Source: Microvirga solisilvae (GTDB lineage: Bacteria; Pseudomonadota; Alphaproteobacteria; Rhizobiales; Beijerinckiaceae). Taken from it: a stretch of DNA of 64,000 nt. The stretch spans positions 558,001 to 622,000 of the forward strand of contig NZ_JAKUCN010000001.1 in NCBI RefSeq assembly GCF_022808595.1, in the 5' to 3' direction. Both the position numbers and the translations under genes were made by a program. This document shows, in pieces, positions 1-12,201 of this stretch. The notes under the pieces were generated by a model that searched no databases, had not been told where the DNA came from, and saw nothing but the letters and a program-made list of their open reading frames with translations. Every line of letters begins with the position of its first letter. The stretch's first letter is position 1.

Positions 1-2
1 GC

Positions 3-116
3 ATCGATGCAGCAGATTGGTTTGTTATCGAAAAGTGGGCCGCCAAGATCGAAATCCCAGTGCTCGACGAGTGCCGCATCATCCTGGCTCGCTACGCGAA
101 TGGCGTTGGCGGCTAA
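3..116 (+). CDS. C-terminal end of an unidentified protein (5' partial)
   Basis: From base 3 there is an open frame of 37 codons to a TAA at 114-116, with no stop in the part seen. The peptide is balanced (starts IDAADWFVIEKWAAK, ends RYANGVGG) and reads like real protein. The other forward frames give Arg/Cys-rich or Ser-rich translations typical of shadows. I do not recognise the family, and the start lies outside the window. The product could be any protein with a helical C-terminus. Confidence is limited because so little is visible. Confidence 0.4.
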   Translation: MDAADWFVIEKWAAKIEIPVLDECRIILARYANGVGG

Positions 117-301
117 AGTGTAGCCGCTGCTGTTGCTGCCGGGATAGGTGCTGCCGTGGCCAGCTCCGAAGATCACTGCGCAAGGCCTGCGGCCATCAAC
201 AAGATGCGTAGGAAAACCGAGAAAGGGGCTTGAGACGGTCATCTCTTGAGTTCCCTATAATCGTTGAGTTGCGATCGTAGACCGGACCTGGAGTTCACAG
301 C

Positions 302-326
302 AAAAAGGGGCCTTCCGGCCCCTTTC
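302..326 (-). terminator. Rho-independent terminator of gltA
   Basis: A perfect 9-bp stem (304-312 with 317-325, AAAGGGGCC/GGCCCCTTT) closes a TTCC loop. Read on the minus strand it ends in a run of T and lies about 20 bases past the gltA stop codon. Confidence 0.85.
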
Positions 327-347
327 TCACATCCGTTGTCGGAAATC

Positions 348-1637
<1,290 letters not shown>

Positions 1638-1688
1638 GGGTCTTCGCCCTTTCAGCAGGAGGCCGGGCATAACCTAGAGCAGCCGAAC

Positions 1689-1710
1689 GCCCGGAGGAGA
1701 GCCTCCGGGC
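1689..1710. terminator. Strong hairpin between gltX and gltA
   Basis: A perfect 9-bp GC-rich stem (1689-1697 with 1702-1710, GCCCGGAGG/CCTCCGGGC) closes a 4-base loop. It lies downstream of gltX and upstream of gltA on the minus strand. No T-tract follows on either strand, so it may end gltX transcription imperfectly or stabilise an mRNA end. Confidence 0.5.
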
Positions 1711-1812
1711 TAAGCTGCCGGACCGAGGTCAGCCGGTCGGGGGAGAATATGGGGCCTTCGGTAGCTTATCCGTAGGTGCCCCGCAAGCACGTCTAAAGGT
1801 GGGTGCGTCCTG

Positions 1813-3240
1813 CTATGCAGCAGGCGCATCCTTCAGCTGATCTTCAAGCCGCAACAGGGTTTCTTCACGGCCGAGAACCGCCATCACGTCGAAGAGGCCA
1901 GGTGAGGTGGCTTTGCCCGTCAAGGCAGCGCGCAGGGGCTGCGCCACCTGTCCGAGCTTGGCTCCAAGGGCCTCCGCATGCTCGCGCACGACGGCCTCGA
2001 CGCTCTGGGCGTTCCAGTCGTTCAGGCCTCGCAGCTTTTCCACGATGCCGGCAAGGCGCGGACGGCCCTCGCTGATGAGACCAGCAGCCTTTTCCTCCAG
2101 CTTCAGCGGACGCTGGGCATAGAGGTAATAGGCGCTGTCGAGCAGCTCCACGAGGGTCTTGGCGCGCTCCTTCAGGCCCGGCATGGCGGCGGTGAGCTTC
2201 TCACGCAGCTCGGGGCTGAAAGTCGGGCCGAGACCGCGCTCGGCGCCGATTTCCGACAGGATGCTCTCAATGGCGTTCACGAGGTCTTCGTCCGCCGTCT
2301 GGCGCATGTAATGGCCGTTGATGTTCTCGAGCTTCGCAAAGTCGAAACGTGCAGGCGAACGGCCGATATTCTTGAGGTCGAAGGCCTGGATCATCTCCTC
2401 GGTCGAGAAGATTTCCTGGTCGCCGTGGCTCCAGCCCAGACGCACGAGATAGTTGCGCAAGGCAACCGGCAGATAGCCGAGCGCGCGATAGGCCTCGACA
2501 CCGAGCGCGCCGTGGCGCTTCGACAGCTTGGCGCCGTCCGGTCCATGGATGAGCGGAATGTGCGACATGCTCGGCACTTTCCAGCCCATGGCCTGATAGA
2601 TCTGTGTCTGGCGGGCGGCATTCGTCAGGTGGTCGTCGCCGCGGATCACATGGGTCACGCCCATGTCATGATCGTCCACCACGACGGCGAGCATGTAGGT
2701 GGGCGTGCCGTCCGAGCGCAGAAGCACAAGATCGTCGAGGTCCTTGTTCTGCCACACGACGCGGCCCTGCACCTCGTCCTCCACCACGGTCTCGCCCTCG
2801 ATGGGGGCTTTCAGGCGGATGACAGGCTTCACGTCCTTCGGGGCCTCGGACGGATCGCGGTCGCGCCAGCGGCCGTCATAGCGGGAGGGGCGGCCCTCCT
2901 TGCGGGCAAGCTCGCGCATCTCCTCCAACTCCTGCTGGCTCGCATAGCAGTAATAGGCGCGGCCCTGAGCCAGCAGCGTCTCGGCCACCTCGCGATGGCG
3001 GGCGGCGCGGGCGAACTGATAGACCACGTCGCCGTCCCATTCGAGGCCGAGCCATTTCAGGCCGTCGATGATCGCCTCGATGGCGGCTTCCGTGGAGCGT
3101 TCCCGGTCCGTGTCCTCGATGCGCAGCAGCATCTTGCCTCCATGCCGCTTGGCATAGAGCCAGTTGAACAGGGCCGTGCGTCCCCCGCCGATATGCAGGA
3201 AGCCGGTGGGCGAGGGAGCGAAGCGGGTGACGACGGTCAT
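1813..3240 (-). CDS. gltX: Glutamate--tRNA ligase
   Basis: This class I aminoacyl-tRNA synthetase charges tRNA-Glu. In many alphaproteobacteria it also charges tRNA-Gln for later amidation by GatCAB; that is family knowledge and not shown here. The 475-aa product carries the HIGH-type motif as HIGG at residues 16-19 and KLSKRHG at 238-244, followed by the helical anticodon-binding domain. The frame runs on upstream to 3318, but conservation begins at [13 protein letters not shown], so I set the start at 3240. It is divergent from comEC across about 140 bp. Confidence 0.97.
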   Translation of the reverse strand: MTVVTRFAPSPTGFLHIGGGRTALFNWLYAKRHGGKMLLRIEDTDRERSTEAAIEAIIDGLKWLGLEWDGDVVYQFARAARHREVAETLLAQGRAYYCYASQQELEEMRELARKEGRPSRYDGRWRDRDPSEAPKDVKPVIRLKAPIEGETVVEDEVQGRVVWQNKDLDDLVLLRSDGTPTYMLAVVVDDHDMGVTHVIRGDDHLTNAARQTQIYQAMGWKVPSMSHIPLIHGPDGAKLSKRHGALGVEAYRALGYLPVALRNYLVRLGWSHGDQEIFSTEEMIQAFDLKNIGRSPARFDFAKLENINGHYMRQTADEDLVNAIESILSEIGAERGLGPTFSPELREKLTAAMPGLKERAKTLVELLDSAYYLYAQRPLKLEEKAAGLISEGRPRLAGIVEKLRGLNDWNAQSVEAVVREHAEALGAKLGQVAQPLRAALTGKATSPGLFDVMAVLGREETLLRLEDQLKDAPAA

Positions 3241-3383
3241 CGCAGGAACCTTGGTTGAAATTCTTGAATAGGGACGCAGCCTTGAGGCCGCCGGCCCGCG
3301 TTGGTCCGGCTCATCCACAGGACGGTTTGGGCCGAAGCGTGGGCTCGTCTAGCATGCAACCGACCCCGCGTTAAGCCAAAGCC

Positions 3384-5654
3384 ATGACCCAGGACAACAA
3401 AGCAGAGCCGAACAGGATCCCGCGCAGCCTTGCGCGGGCCGTGGCGCTGCCGCGTCCCTCTGGTCTGGTGCTCGATTGGGGCGCTCTCGACTGGCGTGGC
3501 TGGTGGCAGAAATGCCTGACCCAGGAAATCGAGCAGCGGCGGCTCTTTCCCTGGATCGCCGTGTGCTTCGGGCTTGGCATCATGCTGTTCTTCCAAGCCG
3601 ATCAGCCTTCGCTCTGGGCTCCGCTCGGTGCTCTGGCGATCTGCGTCGCAGCTTCCGTGCGCCTACGGCACAATCTCTTCGCCCTGTCCGTCTGCATGGC
3701 ACTCGCTGCAATCTTCGCCGGATTTTCGGCGGGTGTGATCCGCACACGCAGCGTCGCGGCTCCGGTTCTCACCCGCGTCGTGATCGCGCCGGTCTCGGGC
3801 TTCGTCGAAGCGGTGGAGGATCGCGAGGAGGGGCAGCGTATCCTGTTGCGCGTAGTTTCCCTCGAAGGCGTTGCCGCGCCCGAGCGTCCGGAGCGTGTGC
3901 GCGTCTCCATCCGAAAGGCCGGTGATCTTACGGCTGGCGCGTTCGTCACGGGCACTGCTCGTCTCCTGCCGCCGCCGCAACCTGCCTGGCCCGGAGGTTA
4001 CGATTTCGCGCGCGACGCCTATTACAAGGGTATCGGTGCGGTCGGCTCTTTCACCGGCTCCGTGCGCCAGCTTGAACCTCCGACGCCTCCCGGTTGGTCG
4101 CTTTGGCTCGCTGCGCAAGTGGACGAGGCGCGCAACGCACTCACCGAACGCATTGCCTCCGCCATCGGCGGTGCCGCAGGCGGTGTCGGTGCGGCCCTCG
4201 TCACCGGCAAGCGCGGGCTGATCGGCGAGCCTACGAACGATGTGCTGCGCGCAGCCGGCATTTATCACATCGTGTCGATCTCCGGTTTGCACATGGTGCT
4301 TGCCGCAGGCACGTTCTTCTGGCTCGTGCGTGCACTTCTTTCACTGAGCCCTGGCCTCGCGCTCACATGGCCCGTGAAGAAGATCGCCGCAATCGTCGCG
4401 ATGATCGGTGCCACCGCTTACTGCATCTTCTCGGGTTCCGATGTCGCAACGGTGCGCTCGCTCGTCATGACGCTCGTGATGTTCGGGGCCGTGCTGGCGG
4501 ATCGCCCGGCGCTCAGCATGCGCAACTTGTCCATCGCCGCGATCATCGTGCTTGCGCGCGAGCCGGAGGCGCTGCTGGGACCGAGCTTCCAGATGTCGTT
4601 CGGGGCCGTTGCCGCGATGATGACGCTGGTGCCGCTGCTGCAATGGCGGAAAGAAGAGGCTGCGCCCTCGACGCTGATCGAGAAGGCTCTGGCCTGGATC
4701 GGCCGCTCGGCCTTCGGGCTCATCACCACCACCCTTGTGGCGAGTTTCGCGACCGCACCTTTTGCGGCCTATCACTTTCAGAGTCTCAATCCATACGGTC
4801 TCATCGGCAATGCGCTCGCGCTGCCGCTCGTATCGCTTGTGGTGATGCCCTCAGCTGTTCTCGGGGTGCTGGCTTATCCCTTCGGCCTCGATGCGCCTGT
4901 CTGGGCGCTGATGGGCCTTGCCGTCGCAAAGGTGCTCGACGTCTCCGCATGGGTCGGAGGTTTCAGCGGCTCGACCGTCGTTGTGCCTGCGCTCGGCATC
5001 AGCGCTCTCGCGTTGCTGAACCTGGGTCTATTGATCCTGACGGTGCCGATCTCGCATCTGCGATGGCTCGCGCTCATTCCCGCTGGCGCAGGACTGGCCT
5101 TCGCCGCCACGCCGCATCGATACGATATCTATGTGGACCGCGAAGGGGCGGGGGCTGCGATCCGCAACGTGCAAGGACAACTCACCCTCGTCGGAAAGCC
5201 GTCCGATTTCGTAACCGAGCAATGGCTACGCGCGGATGGCGATGGGCGCAGTGTCGATGATGCATCGCTGAAACAGGCGGCGCGCTGCGACAGGCTCGGC
5301 TGCACCGTCGAGACAGGTGATCGACGCGCCGTGGCCTTTGTGAAGGAGTTTTCAGCTTTCGAGGAGGATTGTCGCCGCACGGCAATCATCATCACACGGC
5401 TTGATGCGCCACCATCATGTGCTGCACCCGTGGTGCTGGATCGTCAGGCTCTTGCCGAGCGAGGCGCGACGGCCATTCGCCTTACGCCGGAGGGTACCGA
5501 AACGCAGTCCGTGAAGAAGGGCCGCGAAGTGCGGCCGTGGGCAGCGGCATCGGCAGCCGAGACTGCTCCTGCTCAGGAGAAGCCGCGACCGGCGCGGCCT
5601 ATTCCTGAGCAGGATATTCCGGAAGAAGAGGTCAGTACCGGCGAACCAGACTGA
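3384..5654 (+). CDS. comEC: ComEC/Rec2-family inner-membrane DNA-uptake channel protein
   Basis: ComEC proteins form the inner-membrane channel that passes single-stranded DNA into the cytoplasm during transformation. The 756-aa product has an N-terminal membrane and OB-like part (residues about 50-230). The conserved competence domain follows; its signature [12 protein letters not shown] is near residue 300. Several more membrane helices run to about residue 570. The C-terminal 180 residues are soluble and show no HxHxDH metallo-beta-lactamase motif, unlike long ComEC proteins, and the last 40 residues are Pro/Glu-rich. The 3' end overlaps the 3' end of lexA by 23 bp on the opposite strand. 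No other competence genes are in the window, so function is inferred from family only. Confidence 0.88.
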   Translation: MTQDNKAEPNRIPRSLARAVALPRPSGLVLDWGALDWRGWWQKCLTQEIEQRRLFPWIAVCFGLGIMLFFQADQPSLWAPLGALAICVAASVRLRHNLFALSVCMALAAIFAGFSAGVIRTRSVAAPVLTRVVIAPVSGFVEAVEDREEGQRILLRVVSLEGVAAPERPERVRVSIRKAGDLTAGAFVTGTARLLPPPQPAWPGGYDFARDAYYKGIGAVGSFTGSVRQLEPPTPPGWSLWLAAQVDEARNALTERIASAIGGAAGGVGAALVTGKRGLIGEPTNDVLRAAGIYHIVSISGLHMVLAAGTFFWLVRALLSLSPGLALTWPVKKIAAIVAMIGATAYCIFSGSDVATVRSLVMTLVMFGAVLADRPALSMRNLSIAAIIVLAREPEALLGPSFQMSFGAVAAMMTLVPLLQWRKEEAAPSTLIEKALAWIGRSAFGLITTTLVASFATAPFAAYHFQSLNPYGLIGNALALPLVSLVVMPSAVLGVLAYPFGLDAPVWALMGLAVAKVLDVSAWVGGFSGSTVVVPALGISALALLNLGLLILTVPISHLRWLALIPAGAGLAFAATPHRYDIYVDREGAGAAIRNVQGQLTLVGKPSDFVTEQWLRADGDGRSVDDASLKQAARCDRLGCTVETGDRRAVAFVKEFSAFEEDCRRTAIIITRLDAPPSCAAPVVLDRQALAERGATAIRLTPEGTETQSVKKGREVRPWAAASAAETAPAQEKPRPARPIPEQDIPEEEVSTGEPD

Positions 5655-6336
5655 CGAGCTTGCCCTGGATCTTGACCCGGTCGGGACCGAGCACGCGGGT
5701 CTCGTAGGCCTGGTTGGCGGCTTCCAGCGCAATCGAGGAGCCACGACGGCGGAAGCGCTTGAGGGTCGCTTCCTCATCGTCGATCAGCGCCACGATGATG
5801 TCGCCCGTATTCGCCGAATCCTGCTTGCGGATGACCACGAGGTCGCCGTCGAGGATGCCGGCTTCCACCATCGAGTCGCCGCGCACTTCGAGGGCAAAGT
5901 GATCGCCCTGCGAGAGGAAATCGCCCGAGAGGGTGACGGAGTGGCTGCGGTTCTGGATCGCGGAGATCGGCGTACCGGCGGCGATTCGGCCCATGACCGG
6001 GATCGTAGCCGTATCGCGATAACGCTCCTCGGCGGGAGGCTGCGGCGCAGGCTTCTTCTCGGTCAGGCCGCCCTCGACCACGCTCGGCGTGAACCGGCGC
6101 TGACCGGCGGCTGCGCCGACGGATTCGGGCAGGCGGATCACCTCAAGGGCACGCGCGCGGTTCGGCAGGCGGCGGATGAAGCCGCGTTCCTCGAGCGCCG
6201 TGATGAGGCGATGAATGCCGGATTTCGACTTGAGATCGAGCGCATCCTTCATCTCGTCGAAGGACGGCGGGACCCCGGTTTCACGCAGCCGCTCATGAAT
6301 GAAGCGGAGCAATTCGTGCTGCTTGCGCGTGAGCAT
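5632..6336 (-). CDS. lexA: LexA SOS repressor
   Basis: LexA represses SOS genes and cleaves itself when RecA filaments form on damaged DNA. The 234-aa product has an N-terminal winged helix-turn-helix ([10 protein letters not shown] onward) and a C-terminal S24 peptidase domain. The cleavage bond is Ala120-Gly121 (GRIAAGTP), with Ser155 (GDSM) and Lys193 (TLKR) as the catalytic pair. A linker of about 30 residues between the domains is longer than in enterobacteria, as is usual in alphaproteobacteria. It ends the minus-strand trp-moa run but has its own operator upstream (6386-6413), which suggests autoregulation. Its 3' end overlaps comEC. Confidence 0.97.
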   Translation of the reverse strand: MLTRKQHELLRFIHERLRETGVPPSFDEMKDALDLKSKSGIHRLITALEERGFIRRLPNRARALEVIRLPESVGAAAGQRRFTPSVVEGGLTEKKPAPQPPAEERYRDTATIPVMGRIAAGTPISAIQNRSHSVTLSGDFLSQGDHFALEVRGDSMVEAGILDGDLVVIRKQDSANTGDIIVALIDDEEATLKRFRRRGSSIALEAANQAYETRVLGPDRVKIQGKLVSLVRRY

Positions 6337-6385
6337 GACAGACCCTTACTGCTCCTCGAAGGAGCGATTCTGGAAAACAAAGCAA

Positions 6386-6413
6386 GAACAGGGTAGCTGT
6401 TCCCGCTGTGTTC
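6386..6413 (-). promoter_or_regulatory. LexA operator (SOS box) of lexA
   Basis: GTTC at 6399-6402 and GTTC at 6410-6413 are separated by exactly 7 bases. Read on the lexA strand this is GAAC-N7-GAAC, the known alphaproteobacterial LexA site. A second element, the inverted repeat GAACAG-N5-CTGTTC (6386-6402), shares the first GTTC. The pair lies 50-77 bp upstream of the lexA start. Confidence 0.85.
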
Positions 6414-6445
6414 TGCAAGTCCATGCTTAAGCTGATGTGGAATAT

Positions 6446-7698
6446 TCAGCAAAAACGAGCCAGCCGCACGATCCGGCAAGGCTCTCCAGCCTGGGCCGCG
6501 GGCGCGTGAGGCGGCCTGACGAGCAGGGCTTCCGAGCGTTCGAGGATGCTCAGCACCGACGAATCCTGGAGCATATGCGGCGTGGCGACCGGGAGCGGGA
6601 TTCGCTCCGGGCGCTGGGTGAGGGCGACCTCGAATTCCTCGCACGACAGGGAGGCGCGCATGTAATCCTGCCGGGGACCGTTGGCGGGCAGGTCCGCGCC
6701 GAGGATGGCGGTTTCCGTCGGGTCCGCATCGGGCCGCGCGTCGCCTAGGAAAGCGCGGATGGCGGGGATCAGGAAAAGCACCGCGCAGACCAGCGACGAG
6801 ACTGGATTGCCGGGAAGCCCGAGGAGCAGTGTGTCTGCGAGCTTGCCATGCATCAGCGGCTTGCCGGGGCGCAGTGCCACGCGCCAGAAGCCGAGTTCCA
6901 TGCCCTGGCGCTGCAGGGCCTTCTGCACGAGATCGTGCTCGCCCACCGATGCGCCGCCGAGCGTGACGAGGATATCCGCCTTCGCATCGCGGGCGGCCTG
7001 AATTCGCTCCTCGAGGGATTCGAGGCTGTCGCGGGCGATGCCGAGATCGATGGCATCGGCTCCGGCTTTCTCGACCATCAGGATGGTCGCGGGCAGGCTC
7101 GAGGCGGTGATCTGGTCGGGGCCTGCCGTTTCGCCCGCGCGCACCAGTTCGTCACCGGTGGCGAGGATGGCGACGCGCGGCTTGCGGCGTACGGGCAGCA
7201 TGCCGTGGCCCATGGCGGCGGCAAGCGCGATATGGCGGCTGTCGAGGCACAGGCCCGCCTGCAGCAGCACATCGCCCGCCGCGAAATCGAGACCGGCTTT
7301 ACGGATATGCTGTCCGTGGCGCGGGCGCTCCTTGACGATCACCTGATCGCCGGACCGCTCCGTGTCCTCCTGGATCACGATGGTATCGGCCCCATCCGGC
7401 AAGGGCGCGCCGGTGAAGATGCGCACGGCCTGCTGTGGTCCGAGTGTTCCGGAGAAGCGTTGTCCCGCCGCACTCGTGCCGATCACCTGAAAGGTTGCGG
7501 GCATATGATCGGCGTCGATGGCGCGGATGGCGTAGCCGTCCATGGCGGAAGCGGGGAAGGGCGGCTGGTCGCGCAGCGCGCTCACGTCTTCGGCCAGAGC
7601 GCGGCCTGCGCATTGGCTCAACGGCACATGTTCGATGGAAACCGGCTTATCGACGCTTGCCAGCACACGGGACAACGCATCCTCGACCGGGATCAAGC

Positions 7699-7702
<4 letters not shown>
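6446..7702 (-). CDS. moeA: Molybdopterin molybdenumtransferase MoeA
   Basis: MoeA inserts molybdate into adenylylated molybdopterin, a late step of molybdenum cofactor synthesis in the cytoplasm. The 418-aa length fits the family. Visible signatures include [12 protein letters not shown] near the N-terminus, GDELV, the [11 protein letters not shown] loop and [10 protein letters not shown], followed by [10 protein letters not shown]. The long frame upstream of 7702 is an Arg-rich shadow; the ATG at 7702 ([10 protein letters not shown]) overlaps the moaC stop as ATGA, implying translational coupling. It is the last gene before lexA in the ppiD-trp-moa run. Confidence 0.96.
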
Positions 7703-8171
<469 letters not shown>

Positions 8172-8175
<4 letters not shown>

Positions 8176-8972
8176 GCCGCCTCGCCGAACAGAAGGCGCC
8201 GGGTCGCCGCCGCCACATCAGCCTGACGCATCAGGCTTTCGCCCACCAGGAAGGTGTTGATATTCACCTTTTGCAGGCGCTCGATGTCCTCAACATTGAA
8301 GATGCCACTCTCGCCAACGATGATGCGGTCGGAAGGGATGAGCGGCGCAAGCTCCTCGCTCACCGTGAGCGACACTTCGAAGGTGCGAAGGTTGCGGTTG
8401 TTGATGCCGATGAGCTTGGTGCCAAGCGGAATGGCGCGCTCCAGCTCCGCGCGGTCGTGCACTTCGACCAATACATCCATGCCGAGTTCATGCGCGGTGT
8501 CGATCAAGGCGCGCGCTTCGTCATCCGACACGCTTGCCATGATGACGAGAATGCAATCCGCACCCCAAGCACGCGCCTCATAAACCTGATACGGCTCGAA
8601 GAGGAAATCCTTGCGCAGGCCCGGAAGGCCGGACGCCTCGCGTGCCTGATTCAGGTATTCCGGCTTGCCCTGAAAAGACGGCTCGTCGGTGAGAATCGAA
8701 AGGCATGTCGCGCCGCCATCGGCATAAGCCTTGGCAAGACTCGGCGGATCGAAATCGGCGCGGATCAGGCCCTTCGACGGGCTTGCCTTCTTCACCTCGG
8801 CGATCAGCGCGGGACGGCCCTCGGCGAGATGGCGCTCGATCGCTTTCGCGAAGCCGCGCGGAGCCGGCATTGCCAGCGCGCGGCGCTTGATCTCGTCCAA
8901 AGGAACGGCCGCTTTCGCTGCTGCGATTTCCTGACGCTTATAGACTTCGATCTTGCTCAGCACGTCGCTCAT
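8172..8972 (-). CDS. trpC: Indole-3-glycerol phosphate synthase
   Basis: TrpC closes the indole ring in tryptophan synthesis, turning CdRP into indole-3-glycerol phosphate. The 266-aa TIM-barrel product contains [11 protein letters not shown], the [10 protein letters not shown] strand, [13 protein letters not shown] and GESGIF, all family landmarks. It is monofunctional, with no fused TrpF. The start at 8972 ([12 protein letters not shown]) replaces a longer Arg-rich extension of the frame. It begins 7 bp after trpD and overlaps moaC by 4 bp. Confidence 0.97.
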
Positions 8973-8979
8973 GACAGCC

Positions 8980-9993
8980 TCAGGCGTTCGAAACTTTGAC
9001 GAGGCGCTCCAGCGTGCCCTTGGCCGCGCCACTGTCGAGCGCCTGCGAGGCACGCTCAAGGCCGTCGCGTAGATTCGCCGCCGCATCCGCGATCACGAGG
9101 GAAGCGGCGGCATTGAGAAGCGCCACATCGCGATAGGCGCTGCGCGTGCCGTCGAGTACAGCGCGCAAGGCCCGCGCGTTGTGCTCGGGATCGCCGCCCT
9201 TCAGGTCATCGAGCTTTGCGACCGGCAGGCCAACTTCGTCCGGCGTCACGGTGAAGCGGCGGATCGCGCCGTTTTCGAGAGCGGCCACGAAGGTCGGGCC
9301 GGTGGTGGTCATCTCATCGAGACCGTCGGAACCGTGCACGGTCCACACCTTGCGGGAGCCGAGTTCCTTCATGACTTGCGTCAGCGGATCGAGCCAAGCC
9401 TCTGAAAAAACTCCCAGAAGCTGATTCTTGACGCCTGCCGGATTCGAGAGAGGCCCGAGCAGGTTGAAGATCGTGCGGGTGCCGAGTTCGACGCGTACCG
9501 GAGCCACATGGCGCATGGCGGCATGATGAGTCTGGGCGAACATGAAGCAGAGACCTGCTTCCTTCAAACAGCGCTCCAACCCGTTCGGATCGAGGCCGAG
9601 CTTCACGCCGAGTGCCGCAAGCACATCCGCCGTACCGGATTTCGAGGAGGCCGCACGGTTGCCGTGTTTAGCCACCGGCACGCCGCAAGCGGCCACGATG
9701 ATCGAGGCGAGCGTGGAGATGTTGTAGCTGCCGGAATGGTCGCCGCCCGTACCAACGATGTCGACGGCGTTCTCAGGCGCCGTCACCGGCAGCATGCGTC
9801 CGCGCATGGCGGAAACCGCGCCAACGATCTCATCGAGCGCTTCGCCGCGAACGCGCAGCGCCATCAAGAATGCGCCACCTTGTGCGGGCGTCACCTCGCC
9901 GGAAAGCAGGTCGTCAAATGCCCATCGCGCTTCGTCCCGGGTCAGCGATGCGCCGGTAGCGACTTTGGCGAGATAGGATTTGAAGGATTCCAT
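8980..9993 (-). CDS. trpD: Anthranilate phosphoribosyltransferase
   Basis: TrpD transfers the phosphoribosyl group of PRPP to anthranilate. The 337-aa product has the expected length. It shows the PRPP-loop [27 protein letters not shown], and the [12 protein letters not shown] and [11 protein letters not shown] motifs. It is a separate enzyme, not fused to TrpG. It follows trpG by 19 bp and precedes trpC by 7 bp in the same operon. Confidence 0.97.
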   Translation of the reverse strand: MESFKSYLAKVATGASLTRDEARWAFDDLLSGEVTPAQGGAFLMALRVRGEALDEIVGAVSAMRGRMLPVTAPENAVDIVGTGGDHSGSYNISTLASIIVAACGVPVAKHGNRAASSKSGTADVLAALGVKLGLDPNGLERCLKEAGLCFMFAQTHHAAMRHVAPVRVELGTRTIFNLLGPLSNPAGVKNQLLGVFSEAWLDPLTQVMKELGSRKVWTVHGSDGLDEMTTTGPTFVAALENGAIRRFTVTPDEVGLPVAKLDDLKGGDPEHNARALRAVLDGTRSAYRDVALLNAAASLVIADAAANLRDGLERASQALDSGAAKGTLERLVKVSNA

Positions 9994-10012
9994 TGCTTTG
10001 GTGCCTTGGGAG

Positions 10013-10621
10013 TTAAGCGGCGTTCGGGCGGTGCTTGGAATTCCAGGCCGCCGCCAGATCGAAGAAATTGCTCATGATCGCCCGCCCGTGCTCCGTCAGG
10101 ATGCTCTCCGGGTGGAACTGCACGCCGTGGACCGGCAGCGAGCGATGGGATAGGCCCATAATCAGCCCGTCGGCAGTCTCGGCCGTGACCGCGAGATCAG
10201 CCGGGCAGGTTTCACGATCCACGATCAGCGAGTGGTAGCGGGTCGCCTTGAAGGGACCGTTGATGCCGCGGAACACGGCTTGTCCCTGGTGTTCGACCTC
10301 CGACACCTTGCCGTGCATGGGCAGTGGTGCGCGGGAGACCGTGCCGCCGAAAACCTGGCCGATGGTCTGAAGGCCGAGGCAGACGCCGAAAGTGGGGATC
10401 GTGGGCGAGGCGCGCTTCACGAGATCGAGGCAGATCCCCGCCTCGTTGGGTGTGCACGGACCCGGCGAGAGCACGATGGCGTCGGGCTGCGAGGCCAAGA
10501 CTTCATCCGTAGTGATGGCGTCGTTGCGCACCACCTCCACGGAGGTGGCGAGGGGGCCGAGCAGGTGCACCAGATTCCAGGTGAAGCTGTCGTAATTGTC
10601 GATGACGAGAACGCGGGTCAT
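10013..10621 (-). CDS. trpG: Anthranilate synthase component II (glutamine amidotransferase)
   Basis: TrpG supplies ammonia from glutamine to TrpE for anthranilate synthesis. In some bacteria the same subunit also serves para-aminobenzoate synthesis. The 202-aa class I GATase has the nucleophile Cys81 in FGVCLGLQT, the oxyanion region SPGPCTP and the VQFHPES His-Glu pair. The start at 10621 ([13 protein letters not shown]) is the conserved one; the frame upstream of it is shadow. It lies 40 bp after trpE. Confidence 0.97.
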   Translation of the reverse strand: MTRVLVIDNYDSFTWNLVHLLGPLATSVEVVRNDAITTDEVLASQPDAIVLSPGPCTPNEAGICLDLVKRASPTIPTFGVCLGLQTIGQVFGGTVSRAPLPMHGKVSEVEHQGQAVFRGINGPFKATRYHSLIVDRETCPADLAVTAETADGLIMGLSHRSLPVHGVQFHPESILTEHGRAIMSNFFDLAAAWNSKHRPNAA

Positions 10622-10661
10622 AGCGCACCGACGTTCGCGTAATGAGAGAAGGCGGTCAAGT

Positions 10662-12182
10662 TCATTGCCCGATCCTCGCCTGGCTCGCGAAGCGTACGGC
10701 CTCTTCAGCGGCCTTGAACAGGGCCTTCGACTTGTTGATGCATTCCTGCTGTTCGGAGGCAGGATCGGAATCGTAGACGATGCCCGCACCCGCCTGGACG
10801 GCCATGCGTCCGTCCTTCACCAAGGCGGTACGCAGAACGATGCAGGTATCCATTTCGCCGTTCGCGCCGAAATAGCCGATGCAACCGGCGTAAGGCCCGC
10901 GCTTGTCCTTCTCCAGCTCGTCGATGATCTGCATGGCGCGCACTTTAGGCGCACCGGAGACGGTGCCTGCAGGGAAACCCGCGACCAGCGCATCAAGCGC
11001 GTCGAAGCTGGGGTCGAGGCGGCCTTCCACGTTCGAGACGATGTGCATCACCTGGCTGTAATATTCGAGGAAGAAGGAATCCGTGACCTGCACGGAGCCC
11101 ATTTCCGCCACGCGGCCCACATCGTTGCGACCGAGATCGAGGAGCATCAGGTGCTCCGCGCGCTCCTTCTGGTCCGCGAGCAGGCTTTCTGCATGGGCGC
11201 GATCCTCGGCAGCAGTCTTGCCGCGCGGACGCGTTCCGGCGATCGGGCGGATCGTCACCTTGCCGTCGCGCATCCGCACCAGGATTTCTGGGCTCGAGCA
11301 GACGATCTGGAAATCCTCGAAATCGAGATAGCAGAGGAATGGAGCCGGATTAACCCGGCGCAGCGAGCGGTAGAGCGCGAAGGCGGGCAGGGGGAAGGCC
11401 GACTCGAAACGCTGGGACAGCACCACCTGGAAGATGTCGCCTGCGCGGATGTATTCCTTCGCCTTCGCCACCATCGCTTCGAATTCCTCCGGCGTCGTGT
11501 TCGACACGGGCGGATCGAAGTGGATAGCGGTAGGATCGCTGCGATCCTCGATGGGCAGCGGCAATTCCAGCGCCTGCGTGACTTCGTCGATGCGCGAGAG
11601 CGCTGCCTCATACGCCGCCTTCGCCGACACGCCCGATTGCGGGCGCACAGGCGTGATGAGCGAAATCTCATCCTTCACCGCATCGAACACCACCATCACC
11701 GTCGGGCGGATGAGGATGGCGTCCGGCACCTTGAGCACATCCGTGTTCGGCTCAGGCAGGAGCTCCATCTGGCGCACCATGTCGTAGCCGAGATAGCCGA
11801 ACAGGCCCGCCGCCATGGGCGGAAGATCGTCGGAAAGCGGCAGGGCGCTTTCCTTGATCAGCGCGCGCAGGCTCTCTAGAGCGGGGCGCTCGTCGGTGAC
11901 GAATTGCTTGTCGCGGGTGAGCGCATTGCGGTCGATGGCGGCGACACCGTCCTGGCATCGCCACACGAGATCCGGATCGAGACCGATCATCGAGAAGCGG
12001 CCGCGTGTTGCGCCGCCTTCGACGGATTCCAGCAGAAAGGCCGAGCCCTTCCGGTGGTGCCGCAGCTTGATGAAGGCTGCGACGGGAGTGAGAAGATCGC
12101 CCACGAGGGTGGCGCGCAGAACGCCTGCCTCGCCCTCCTCATAGGCCTTCGCGAAAGTCTCGAAATCGGGCGCGATGCTCAT
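10662..12182 (-). CDS. trpE: Anthranilate synthase component I
   Basis: TrpE makes anthranilate from chorismate with ammonia delivered by TrpG, the first committed step to tryptophan. The 506-aa product has the N-terminal feedback-binding region (LLESVEGG near residue 50) and the C-terminal chorismate-binding domain. Landmarks there are FQVVLSQRF, PIAGTRPRG, LLDLGRNDVGRV, PAGTVSGAPK and QAGAGIVYDSDP. Unlike some rhizobia it is not fused to TrpG. No leader peptide or attenuator is evident in the 19-bp gap to ppiD. Confidence 0.97.
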   Translation of the reverse strand: MSIAPDFETFAKAYEEGEAGVLRATLVGDLLTPVAAFIKLRHHRKGSAFLLESVEGGATRGRFSMIGLDPDLVWRCQDGVAAIDRNALTRDKQFVTDERPALESLRALIKESALPLSDDLPPMAAGLFGYLGYDMVRQMELLPEPNTDVLKVPDAILIRPTVMVVFDAVKDEISLITPVRPQSGVSAKAAYEAALSRIDEVTQALELPLPIEDRSDPTAIHFDPPVSNTTPEEFEAMVAKAKEYIRAGDIFQVVLSQRFESAFPLPAFALYRSLRRVNPAPFLCYLDFEDFQIVCSSPEILVRMRDGKVTIRPIAGTRPRGKTAAEDRAHAESLLADQKERAEHLMLLDLGRNDVGRVAEMGSVQVTDSFFLEYYSQVMHIVSNVEGRLDPSFDALDALVAGFPAGTVSGAPKVRAMQIIDELEKDKRGPYAGCIGYFGANGEMDTCIVLRTALVKDGRMAVQAGAGIVYDSDPASEQQECINKSKALFKAAEEAVRFASQARIGQ

Positions 12183-12201
12183 GATCTAGGTTTCACCCGG
12201 C

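Noticed and set aside
1978-3258. 426-aa open frame on the plus strand over gltX
   Set aside because: Antisense shadow of gltX, rich in His/Ala/Val; the gltX motifs are intact on the other strand.
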